From Streptomyces griseofuscus (lineage in GTDB: Bacteria; Actinomycetota; Actinomycetes; Streptomycetales; Streptomycetaceae), in NCBI RefSeq assembly GCF_014673495.1, contig NZ_CP051006.1, positions 744,001 to 808,000 on the forward strand: DNA of 64,000 nucleotides, read 5' to 3'. Positions 48,905-56,288 of the stretch are shown here, in pieces. A program made the translations under genes and the position numbers. Positions within the stretch are counted from its first letter, which is position 1. Each line of letters opens with the position of its first letter. The notes below the pieces were generated by a model. The model made no database searches, was not told the origin of the DNA, and saw only the letters and a list, made by a program, of their open reading frames with translations.

Positions 48905-49771
48905 CTACTCCCCGGCGCCCATGGTCACCGGATCGCCCGTGCGGACGGTGCCGGGTTCCACTACGTCCAGGTAGACGCCGACGCAGGACAACGGGCCGAG
49001 GGTGAGGACCGGGACGCGGTGCTCGCGGGCCACCGTGCGCATGATGCCCGGGTCGGAGGGCAGTTCGCCGTGGCGCAGGGTCGGGACCACGCAGCGGGGG
49101 GTGGGGACCGTGACCCGGAACAGGGCCTCGCCGATCCGCAGTGTCGCGCCCGGCCAGGTGTCCTCGGGGAAACCGGGGCCGCCGGGGAGGTCGACCACCA
49201 GGTTCGGCCGGAAGCGGCGCGGGGCGAAGTCCCCCGCGGGATACACCTGCTGGAGCCGGCGCAGGCTCGCCGTGGTGACGAGATGGACCGTGCCGTAGTC
49301 GAAGAAGGTGCCGGGGGCGACGCGCCCGGAGGTGATGAGGTCCCCGGTCTCGTCCGGGGCCGCCGTCGCGCGCAGCACGTCCGGCAGGCCGCCCTCGTAC
49401 GCGGGCACCGCGCGCTCCAGGGCGCCGTGCCCCGACGGCTTGTCCGACACGGACACCTGACGGCCGAGCAGATCGGAGAGCCGCGCGTCCAGTTCCGCGG
49501 CCCCGGCGGACAGGACGGTGCCGTCCGGCAGTTCGACCCGGACCGCGCCGGGGCCGGTCAGCCGGCCGTGGCAGCGCAGCAGCGGCTCCCACTTGCGCGG
49601 ATGCTTGGCGCTGCCGATCGCGCCACCCGCGTCGAGCACCGCGAACATCCGGTCCCCGGCCAGCCCCCGCTCACCGACCCGCACGGCCGTCAGCGCCTCG
49701 CCGAGCATCGATTTCACCGGGTACCGGCGCAGCGCCGTCACTGTTCCCGGCACCGCCGTCACTGTTCCCAT
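48905..49771 (-). CDS. MOSC domain-containing protein
   Basis: A 288-residue MOSC protein, from the molybdenum-cofactor sulfurase C-terminal family. The MOSC_N beta-barrel (VTALRRYPVKSMLGEAL, about residues 8-85) is followed by the MOSC domain (RRFRPNLVVDLPG, ALFRVTVPTPRCVVPTLRHG), in which the Cys of PRC is the persulfide-carrying residue. Possible role: mobilising sulfur or N-oxide reduction. The N-terminus contains a small repeat (GTVTAVPGTVTA) from a duplicated GCCGTCACTGTTCCC. It lies 47 bp downstream of the thioesterase gene, perhaps the end of that operon. Confidence 0.88.
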   Translation of the reverse strand: MGTVTAVPGTVTALRRYPVKSMLGEALTAVRVGERGLAGDRMFAVLDAGGAIGSAKHPRKWEPLLRCHGRLTGPGAVRVELPDGTVLSAGAAELDARLSDLLGRQVSVSDKPSGHGALERAVPAYEGGLPDVLRATAAPDETGDLITSGRVAPGTFFDYGTVHLVTTASLRRLQQVYPAGDFAPRRFRPNLVVDLPGGPGFPEDTWPGATLRIGEALFRVTVPTPRCVVPTLRHGELPSDPGIMRTVAREHRVPVLTLGPLSCVGVYLDVVEPGTVRTGDPVTMGAGE

Positions 49772-49818
49772 CCGGCGATTATGCGATCTTCCCGTCTCCG
49801 CGGGGTGGGGTGTGGTCG

Positions 49819-50595
49819 TCAGATCCGGGCGGAGAGGCGGCGCAGCCTGCGGTCCAGGCTGTGCTGGAGGGCCGCGGTGTGTTCGAAGAGGTAGAAGTGG
49901 CCGCCGGGGAACTGGGTCGCGCCGAGGAAGTCGGTGCAGTGGTCGGCCCACGCGGCCATGTCGCCGGGTGCCACGATGGGGTCGGTGGTGCCGCAGTAGG
50001 CCGCGACCGGGCAGGGCGCCGGTTCGCCGTCCTCGCGCAGGCTGCCCGCGGCCAGGAAGTCGGCGCGCAGCGCGGGCATGATCGAGGCCAGGGTGGCCGG
50101 ATCGAGTGTCGCACCCTCCGGCATCAGACCCAACTGGCCTACCCGGTCGAGGAGTTCGTCGTCCGACATGGTGGCGACACGGGCCAGTTCGGCGGCCGGT
50201 TCCAGGGCCGGGGCCCAGGCCGAGACGCCGAGGAGCGCGGGGGCCTGCAGCCCGTTCCACGCGGCGGCCACGGACAGCCGGTAGGCGAGCAGCGCGCCGA
50301 AGCTGTGGCCGAACAGCAGATAGGGCCGGCCGTCGAGTTCGGCCTCGAACACCTCCAGGAGCGCGTCCAGCAGGGGCTCCACATCGGTGAACGGCTCCTC
50401 GTCCGACCTCTCCTGGCGGCCGGGCAGTTGCAGGGTGCGTACGTCCATGGTGGAGGGCAGGGTGGCGGCCCACGCCTGGTAGGCCGGGGCGGTGCCGCCC
50501 GCGTGCGGGAAGAGGAACACCTGGTGGTCGGCGTGCGGGTCGGCCCCGGCGGTGGTGAACCAGCGGGCGCGTCGGGTGCGGCCGGCGGTGCTCAT
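49819..50595 (-). CDS. Type II thioesterase (GrsT/RifR-like)
   Basis: A 258-residue editing thioesterase that frees blocked carrier proteins in polyketide or peptide synthesis. The oxyanion region is VFLFPHAGGTAPAYQAW, the nucleophile is in LLFGHSFGALLAYRL, and the catalytic Asp and His are in YCGTTDPIVAPGDM and FPGGHFYLFEH. All catalytic residues are present. The start ATG overlaps the LLM gene stop (ATGA), so the two are co-translated, probably under the SARP box at 51646. Confidence 0.94.
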   Translation of the reverse strand: MSTAGRTRRARWFTTAGADPHADHQVFLFPHAGGTAPAYQAWAATLPSTMDVRTLQLPGRQERSDEEPFTDVEPLLDALLEVFEAELDGRPYLLFGHSFGALLAYRLSVAAAWNGLQAPALLGVSAWAPALEPAAELARVATMSDDELLDRVGQLGLMPEGATLDPATLASIMPALRADFLAAGSLREDGEPAPCPVAAYCGTTDPIVAPGDMAAWADHCTDFLGATQFPGGHFYLFEHTAALQHSLDRRLRRLSARI

Positions 50596-51590
50596 GTGCT
50601 CTCCTGATCTGTCTGGCGGGCCGTGGACACGAGTACGTCCGCGATCTCCCGCAGGTGTGTCTCCGGTCGCAGCGAGCCGATGCGGAGCAGGATGTGCCGG
50701 GCGCCCGCCCGCACGTAGTCGGCGAGGCGCTGCGCGCAGTGCTCGCTGGGCCCCCACGCACAGGCGCGCATGGCCGACATCTGCTCCAGGGCGCGTCCGT
50801 AGCAGTGTTCGAGATAGTCGTCCAGCTCGACCCTGGCCCCGCGCTCGTCCGGGCCGACCGTGACCGTGAGATACAGGGCCGGGGTCACCGCGCCGGCCCG
50901 GCGTCCCGCGCGCCGGCAGAGGTCCTCCAGACGGCGCCGGGCACCGGCGTAGGACTCGGCCGAGGTACGGGACGACAGCCAGCCGTCGTAGAGGCGCGCG
51001 GCCCGTTCGAGCGCGCGGGCGCCGTCGGCGCCGGCGGCGAGCCACAGCGGCGGTCCGTCCAGCGCGGCGGGGCAGATCAGCCGGTCCAGGCCCTCCTCCT
51101 GCCAGTGCCGGCCGGTGAAGTGTGTGGGCGCGCCGGGCCGGGTGCTGCTCCAGGCCGTCCGCCACAGCGCGGTGACCTCGTCGACGGAGCCGGCCCGGGC
51201 GGCTGGCGAGGCGCCCACGGCGGCCAGTTCCTCGTCGGTCTCCGGTACCGGGAAGCCGGATCCCACGCCGAGCACGAGCCGGCCGGAACTGACCTGGTCC
51301 AGGCTGCTGACCATGCTCGCGGCCACGAGCGGGTGGCGCAGCGCCGGTGTCATGGCCGCGGTGCCCAGCAGCACCCGGCGGGTCACCGCGCCGACGGCGG
51401 ACAGCACCACCAGGGGGTCGAGCCGGGGGCGCGCGGTGAGCGAGTCGCCGGTCCACAGGGAGTCGAAGCCGAGCTGTTCGGCGCGTCGCGCGAAGTCCAG
51501 CAGGGAGGAGGCGCCGCGCTCGCCGAGGATCGCCTGCTCCCGGGTCGGCAACAGGACCCCCACACGGAGCGGCTGACGAACGGGCCCCAT
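50592..51590 (-). CDS. LLM-class flavin-dependent oxidoreductase
   Basis: A 332-residue luciferase-like monooxygenase/F420- or FMN-dependent oxidoreductase. Typical TIM-barrel segments: RVGVLLPTREQAIL, LLDFARRAEQLGFDSLWTGD, LLGTAAMTPALRHPLVAASM, SGRLVLGVGSGFP and PPLWLAAGADGARALERAA. It probably oxidises the product of this cluster or an intermediate. First gene of a minus-strand unit with the thioesterase and perhaps the MOSC gene; 56 bp before its start begin heptamer repeats of SARP type. Confidence 0.92.
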   Translation of the reverse strand: MGPVRQPLRVGVLLPTREQAILGERGASSLLDFARRAEQLGFDSLWTGDSLTARPRLDPLVVLSAVGAVTRRVLLGTAAMTPALRHPLVAASMVSSLDQVSSGRLVLGVGSGFPVPETDEELAAVGASPAARAGSVDEVTALWRTAWSSTRPGAPTHFTGRHWQEEGLDRLICPAALDGPPLWLAAGADGARALERAARLYDGWLSSRTSAESYAGARRRLEDLCRRAGRRAGAVTPALYLTVTVGPDERGARVELDDYLEHCYGRALEQMSAMRACAWGPSEHCAQRLADYVRAGARHILLRIGSLRPETHLREIADVLVSTARQTDQEST

Positions 51591-51645
51591 CACACACCTC
51601 TTTCTCGGTCGCGGTCGGCGGTACCCGCGATCCAAGCAACCGCAC

Positions 51646-51674
51646 CTGACAGGTTCCTGATCGTCCGATGAAAG
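51646..51674 (-). promoter_or_regulatory. SARP-type heptamer repeats upstream of the LLM gene
   Basis: Plus-strand heptamers CTGACAG (51646-51652), CTGATCG (51657-51663) and a weaker ATGAAAG (51668-51674) are spaced at exactly 11 bp with 4-bp gaps. Read toward the LLM gene they are CTTTCAT, CGATCAG and CTGTCAG. A TTGGAT -10-like hexamer lies about ten bases further on. Same orientation and period as the boxes at 62771 and 52934. The rest of 51591-51937 holds no gene and is comparatively AT-rich. Confidence 0.65.
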
Positions 51675-51937
51675 CGGTCCCGGCAATTGGAAAACCGTTA
51701 ATGCAGTGCCTTAACCGGCCGTGGCTGGGCTCGATAATCAGCACGATGGGGTGGCGAACACGCAATGATGACGTCCGAAATGCACCAGTTCACCCCGATA
51801 TCACCGACGGAAATCAGCATTGTTGCAATGGACACGCACTGGCCTGGAAGCGACGGCCGACTCTGCTCGATACTTGCGGTTGCGAAGGTTACTGGAGTCA
51901 ATTAAAGGAACCGCGTACGGCTCGGCAGGAGGAAAAA

Positions 51938-52807
51938 GTGATCACCTATTCGAAGTTCGAGGACGCTCATCCGAACAACGACCGGAGACTACATTCCGGG
52001 CCTACGGGACCGGACGTTTCCCTGACGCGTCCGGTCTGCGCATTCCTGGGCCCCCTGGAGGTGCGCACCGGCGGTCGTACACACACCGTCGGCGGCAACA
52101 GGCAGCGCACCCTGCTGGCGGCGCTGCTGGTGAGCCCCGGCCGGCCGCTGGCCGCCGAGCAGCTGTACACCGAGCTGTGGGGAGAGAACCCCCCTCCCAC
52201 CTTCGAGAACTCGCTCCAGGCCCACGTCTACCGGTTACGCCGGACCCTCCAGCAACTGGCCGGGCCGGACGGCCGGGCACCCGAACTGCTCACCCGCTCG
52301 TCGGGGTACGTACTGGAGCTGGGCGACGAGGAGACCGACGCGGCGGCCTTCCGGCGCCTGGTCGGCCAAGCCCGCGCCTGCGCCCGGCACACCCCCGACC
52401 AGGCGCTTCACCTGCTCGACGAGGCACTGGCGCTGTGGCGCGGTGCGCCCTTCCAGGACGTGGCCCAGGGGCCCATGTCGCAGAGCGTGGCGCTGGCCCT
52501 GGAGGAGGAGCAGCTGTGCGCGGTCGAGGACAAGCTCTGGCTGGAGATACAGCTGGCGGACCCGGTGCACAGCATCAGTGAGCTGAAGCGCATGCGCACC
52601 ATCCACCCCTGGCGGGAGCGGCTCACCGAGATGCTCATGCTGGCCCTGTACCGGACCGGGCGGCAGGCCGAGGCGGTGGAGACGTACAACAGCACACGGC
52701 AACGGCTGGCCAGCGAGCTGGGCATGGAGCCCTCGCTCAAGCTGCGCCAGCGGCTCCAGCAGATCCTCAACCAGGCGCCCTCGCTGGACGCCGCCGTGCC
52801 CGCCTAG
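51938..52807 (+). CDS. SARP family transcriptional activator (BTAD)
   Basis: A 289-residue Streptomyces antibiotic regulatory protein. An N-terminal OmpR-like winged helix (about residues 28-125; CAFLGPLEVRTGGR, RQRTLLAALLVSPGRPLAAE, NSLQAHVYRLRRTLQ) is followed by a bacterial transcriptional activation domain (about 130-275; ALHLLDEALALWRGAPFQDV, ALYRTGRQAEAVETYNSTRQ). There is no ATPase domain. GTG 51938 has AGGAGG just upstream. SARPs activate biosynthetic genes by binding direct repeats at 11-bp period next to the -10 site; such repeats occur before three units here, making this the likely cluster-specific activator. Confidence 0.95.
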   Translation: MITYSKFEDAHPNNDRRLHSGPTGPDVSLTRPVCAFLGPLEVRTGGRTHTVGGNRQRTLLAALLVSPGRPLAAEQLYTELWGENPPPTFENSLQAHVYRLRRTLQQLAGPDGRAPELLTRSSGYVLELGDEETDAAAFRRLVGQARACARHTPDQALHLLDEALALWRGAPFQDVAQGPMSQSVALALEEEQLCAVEDKLWLEIQLADPVHSISELKRMRTIHPWRERLTEMLMLALYRTGRQAEAVETYNSTRQRLASELGMEPSLKLRQRLQQILNQAPSLDAAVPA

Positions 52808-52835
52808 CGGCTCGGCGGCCCAGCGGCAGGCAGCG

Positions 52836-52891
52836 ACGAGGCTGCGGCAGTACGCCCGGAAACCGCCGGGGGCGTACCGCCGCAGCCTCGT
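52836..52891 (+). terminator. Very long hairpin after the SARP gene
   Basis: Two 22-bp arms (52836-52857 and 52870-52891) are complementary except at one position, with a 12-nt loop. It lies 28 bp after the SARP stop and should end its transcript firmly before the monooxygenase promoter. Confidence 0.88.
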
Positions 52892-52933
52892 TCCTCGTTT
52901 TCGGGCCCGGCCTCGTCCGAAGGAGTCCGCGGC

Positions 52934-52951
52934 GCGTCAGCTCCGTGTCAG
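52934..52951 (+). promoter_or_regulatory. SARP-type heptamer pair upstream of the monooxygenase
   Basis: GCGTCAG (52934-52940) and GTGTCAG (52945-52951) are 11 bp apart on the plus strand, facing the monooxygenase gene at 53200. A GACTAT -10-like element follows 12 bases after the second repeat. The core TCAG agrees with the boxes at 51646 and 62771. The remainder of 52892-53199 carries no gene and has an AT-rich patch around 53020-53115. Confidence 0.5.
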
Positions 52952-53199
52952 CGCTTCGCGCGAGACTATTCCTCGCGCATACCCCGCACAGGAAGTCGAC
53001 ACGAGCACGAAGAGAGCGCTGTCAAAGCATTCTTCGATGCTTTTCTCCTTCGAGTCGGCGAGGGTTTACTTGTCGCATCCTTTTCTATTGCAATCACTGT
53101 GAGCAAATGTAGCTCTTCGGTCCATCAGTCGTTCTTCAGCCGTCGATCAGCAGCCCTGTCCAGGGTGGAGCGCGAAGAGGCACTACGAAGGGGATGACT

Positions 53200-54654
53200 A
53201 TGGACGAGGACTTCGAGATCGTCATCATCGGCGCCGGGATGTCGGGCCTCGGCATGGCCGCCCGTCTCAAGGAGACCGGCCGGCACACGTTCACGGTGCT
53301 GGAGAAGGCCGCCAGGATCGGCGGGACCTGGCGCGACAACACGTACCCCGGCGCGGCCTGCGATGTGCAGTCCCACCTGTACTGGTACTCCTTCGGCGAG
53401 CAGCCCGACTGGAGCCGCACCTACGCCGGGCAGCCGGAGATCCTGCACAACCTCGAACGGTTCGCCGAGAGCCAGGGGCTGATGGAGCACATCCGCTGCG
53501 GCACCGAGGTCACCCAGGCCACCTGGTCGGACGAGGACGGCCGCTGGCTGCTGCGCACCGCGCGCGGCGAGCGGCTGCGGGCCCGGGCGCTGATCACCGC
53601 GTGGGGACAGCTCAATCTGCCCGCCTGGGCGGCCATCGAGGGCGCGGAGCGCTTCACCGGGACCCAGGTGCACACGGCGCGCTGGCCCGAGGACCTGGAT
53701 CTGACGGGCAAGCGGGTCGCCTGCATCGGCAGCGCGGCCAGTGCCGTCCAGCTGGTGCCCGCCATCGCGGCGGACACCGAGCGGCTGACGGTGTTCCAGC
53801 GGTCCGCCAACTACCTGCTGCCGCGCCAGGACCAGGCCCTGAGCGACGAGGAGCGCGCCGAGCTGCTCGCCGAACCGCACCGCTACGACGAGCTGCGCGA
53901 GGGCCTCTACCGTGAGCGCGACGGCTGGGCCGTCGGCCTGCGCGACGACGGCAACCCGGTGCGGGACGAGTTCCTGCGGGTGGCCAAGGATCATCTGGCC
54001 GCGCAGGTCGCCGACGAGGAGCTGCGCGACCGGCTCACCCCCGACTACGCGTTCGGCTGCAAGCGGGTGCTGATCAGCGACGACTACTACCCGGCCGTCT
54101 CCCGCGACAATGTCGAGCTGGTCTCCGAGCCCATCACGAGGATCGAGCCGGAGGGCATCAGGACCGCGGACGGGCGGCTGCACGAGGTCGATGTGATCGT
54201 GCACGCCACCGGCTTCCAGCCGCTCGACCGCACCGGCGGGGCGGAGATCGTCGGACGGAACCTGCTGACGCTGCGCGAGGCGTGGAAGGACGGCCCCGAG
54301 GCGTATCTCGGGGTGTCGGTCAGCGGCTTCCCGAACATGTTCATGCTCTACGGCCCGAACACCAACCTGGGCCACCACTCGATCCTGTTCATGGTGGAGT
54401 GCCAGATCGACTACGTCCTCAAGGCGCTCGGCTCCCTCGGCGGCGAGCCGAACCGCATCCTGGACGTCGACCCCGAGGTGCAGCGCCGCTACAACGAGGA
54501 GCTCCAGCGGGACCTCGCGGGCACAGCCTTCGCCGCGGGGTGCGCGAGCTGGTACAAGACGGGCGACGGGCGGGTGGTCAACAACTGGCCCGCCAGCATC
54601 GAGGCGTACAAGGAGCGCACCGCCGTCTTCGAGCCGAAGGACTACACCCGCTAG
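53200..54654 (+). CDS. Baeyer-Villiger-type flavin monooxygenase
   Basis: A 484-residue class B flavoprotein monooxygenase. The FAD motif GAGMSG is in IVIIGAGMSGLGMAARL, the NADPH motif in VACIGSAASAVQLVPAIA, and the Baeyer-Villiger fingerprint FxGxxxHxxxWP is met by FTGTQVHTARWP. IGGTWRDNTYPGAACD is also typical. It should insert oxygen next to a ketone or oxidise a heteroatom in the pathway product. ATG 53200 is preferred over ATG 53194 because GAAGGGG then has six bases of spacing. Upstream lies a SARP-type repeat pair. Confidence 0.95.
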   Translation: MDEDFEIVIIGAGMSGLGMAARLKETGRHTFTVLEKAARIGGTWRDNTYPGAACDVQSHLYWYSFGEQPDWSRTYAGQPEILHNLERFAESQGLMEHIRCGTEVTQATWSDEDGRWLLRTARGERLRARALITAWGQLNLPAWAAIEGAERFTGTQVHTARWPEDLDLTGKRVACIGSAASAVQLVPAIAADTERLTVFQRSANYLLPRQDQALSDEERAELLAEPHRYDELREGLYRERDGWAVGLRDDGNPVRDEFLRVAKDHLAAQVADEELRDRLTPDYAFGCKRVLISDDYYPAVSRDNVELVSEPITRIEPEGIRTADGRLHEVDVIVHATGFQPLDRTGGAEIVGRNLLTLREAWKDGPEAYLGVSVSGFPNMFMLYGPNTNLGHHSILFMVECQIDYVLKALGSLGGEPNRILDVDPEVQRRYNEELQRDLAGTAFAAGCASWYKTGDGRVVNNWPASIEAYKERTAVFEPKDYTR

Positions 54655-54862
54655 GCGGTTCTCGTCCCGCTCCGGGGCGGGGCCGGCCGGGGCCCAGGGC
54701 GGCACCGCGGCCGCGTCGCGTCCGGCGGCACCGAGCGGTGGCAACTCCTCGGGGCCGCCCGGGCGTTCACGGTCGCCGCGCCCCGGCCGGCGGCGCCCGC
54801 GCGGTCACGTTCCCCGCTTCGGGCGACGCCCTCTTGTTCCGATCCCGGGAAGGAAAGAGACC

Positions 54863-55828
54863 ATGGCCCACGACATCGACCCCGAGCTCGCGGCGGCGCT
54901 GGCCGCCCTGCCCAAGGCCCCGAACGGCGCCCTGCTGGACCTCTCCGACATCCCCGTGTGCCGCGAGCGGGTGGCGGCGGCCGAGGAGTGGCTCCCCGCG
55001 CCCGAGCCGGACCCGCGCGTCAAGAGCGAGACGCTGAGCCTGCCGCGCGCGGACGGGACCGTGCTCGACGTGCTGATGTTCCATCCCGGCGACCCCGACC
55101 GCGCCCGCCCTGCCCTGGTCCATTTCCACGCCGGCGGGCAAGTGCTCGGCAGCGCCCACGACCGCACGGCCCGGGCGTACTGCGCGGACCTGGCGCTGCG
55201 GCTCGATGTCGTCCTGGCCGCCGTCGACTACCGGCTGGCGCCGGAGACTCCGGCGCCGGGCGCGGCCGAGGACGGCCATCTGGCGTACACGTATCTGACC
55301 GCGCACGCCGCCGAGCACGGCATCGACCCGGACCGGATCGGGCTCGCGGGCGCGAGCGGCGGCGGGGCGGTCGCCACGGCCGCCGCGCTCATGGTCCGCG
55401 ACCGCGGTGAGCGCGCCCCGCGGCTGCTGTCGCTGCTCTACCCGATGCTCGACGACCGGGGCGTGACGCGCTCCAGCCGGGAGATCACCGACCTCGGTGT
55501 CTGGGACCGTCAGGAGAACCTGTACGCCTGGGCCGCGGTGCTGGGCGACCGCGTGGGGGCGCCCGATGTGCACCCGTACTCCGCGCCGGGCCGCGCCACC
55601 GATCTCGGGGGCCTGCCGGACACGTTCATCGCGGTCGGCCAGTTCGACGTCTTCCGCGACGAGGACATCGACTTCGCGCGGCGGCTGATCGCCGCCGGGG
55701 TCCCGGTCGACCTGCATGTCTACGCGCACGCCTTCCACTCATGGGACGTGTTCGCGCCGCACTCGGCCCTCGCCAGGACCTTCGAACAGACCTGGCACGA
55801 CTATCTGCGCCGCCATCTGCACGGCTGA
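54863..55828 (+). CDS. Alpha/beta hydrolase, HSL-type esterase
   Basis: A 321-residue esterase of the hormone-sensitive-lipase group. The oxyanion motif HGGG reads VHFHAGGQVLGSA (HAGG), the nucleophile elbow GDSAGG reads LAGASGGGAVATAA with Ser kept, and DVFRDEDIDFARRL and HAFHSWDVF supply Asp and His. Family-typical VDYRLAPETPAPGA is present. The start ATG has GGAAGGAAAG upstream. It follows the monooxygenase by 208 bp; hydrolysis of an ester or lactone formed by that enzyme is a reasonable inference. A 50-bp palindrome follows. Confidence 0.93.
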   Translation: MAHDIDPELAAALAALPKAPNGALLDLSDIPVCRERVAAAEEWLPAPEPDPRVKSETLSLPRADGTVLDVLMFHPGDPDRARPALVHFHAGGQVLGSAHDRTARAYCADLALRLDVVLAAVDYRLAPETPAPGAAEDGHLAYTYLTAHAAEHGIDPDRIGLAGASGGGAVATAAALMVRDRGERAPRLLSLLYPMLDDRGVTRSSREITDLGVWDRQENLYAWAAVLGDRVGAPDVHPYSAPGRATDLGGLPDTFIAVGQFDVFRDEDIDFARRLIAAGVPVDLHVYAHAFHSWDVFAPHSALARTFEQTWHDYLRRHLHG

Positions 55829-55836
55829 GCCCGGTC

Positions 55837-55886
55837 GGACGGCCTGAGCGGACGCCCCCGGCCGGGGGCGTCCGCTCAGGCCGTCC
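55837..55886. terminator. Perfect 50-bp palindrome between convergent genes
   Basis: Two 25-bp arms (55837-55861 and 55862-55886) are exactly complementary with no spacer at all. Eight bases after the esterase stop, it can act as a terminator from both directions; its right arm includes the end of the decayed minus-strand gene. As a DNA cruciform or a recombination relic it is unusually long. Confidence 0.85.
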
Positions 55887-56218
55887 ACACCCGCACCGCT
55901 TCACCGGCGATCTCCACGAACTGCCGGGATCATCCTGGGCGGTCCGGGTCGTGTCGAAGCTGGTCCCGGTAGTACGCCCGGCCGCAGAGCCGGACCCGGC
56001 CCGGACCGTCGTCCAGGACGCCTCTCGTCGTCGGCTGGCTCGACAGGTGACCGGGCCCGCACCGCGGTCCGCGCGTTGGACACATCCAGCCGGTTCCAGT
56101 CAGTGCGAAGCACCCGGCACACCGGCCGTCCGGTACCGCTCACCGGCGCCAGGAAAGCGATCTCCCCAACGCCCGCCGGCACCGGGACCTCCCGGACCCC
56201 GCCGTCGCCACCGGTCAA
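55876..56218 (-). pseudogene. Decayed gene of unknown function
   Basis: Not recognised. The minus strand from 56218 (TTG start) reads VREVPVPAGVGEIAFLAPVS and RPVCRVLRTDWNRLDV with strong G/C third-position bias; then the biased frame changes to RVRLCGRAYYRDQLRHDPDR and again to SRQFVEIAGEAVRVWTA before a stop at 55876. At least two frameshifts are therefore needed to join it. It lies between two strong hairpins and downstream of the ligase gene. Confidence 0.45.
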
Positions 56219-56227
56219 CGCTGTTCC

Positions 56228-56278
56228 CGTACGACGCCGGCCCGCCCCCTCGGTGAGGTGGCGGGCCGGCGTCGTACG
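56228..56278 (-). terminator. Hairpin after the ligase/PKS operon
   Basis: A perfect 19-bp stem (56228-56246 with 56260-56278) and 13-nt loop lie ten bases past the ligase stop, ending the minus-strand biosynthetic operon. Confidence 0.88.
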
Positions 56279-56288
56279 CGATGTGCGG

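Noticed and set aside
53033..53055. TTCGATG/TTCGAGT pair upstream of the monooxygenase as a SARP site
   Set aside because: The spacing is 16 bp, not the 11 or 22 bp needed for same-face SARP repeats.
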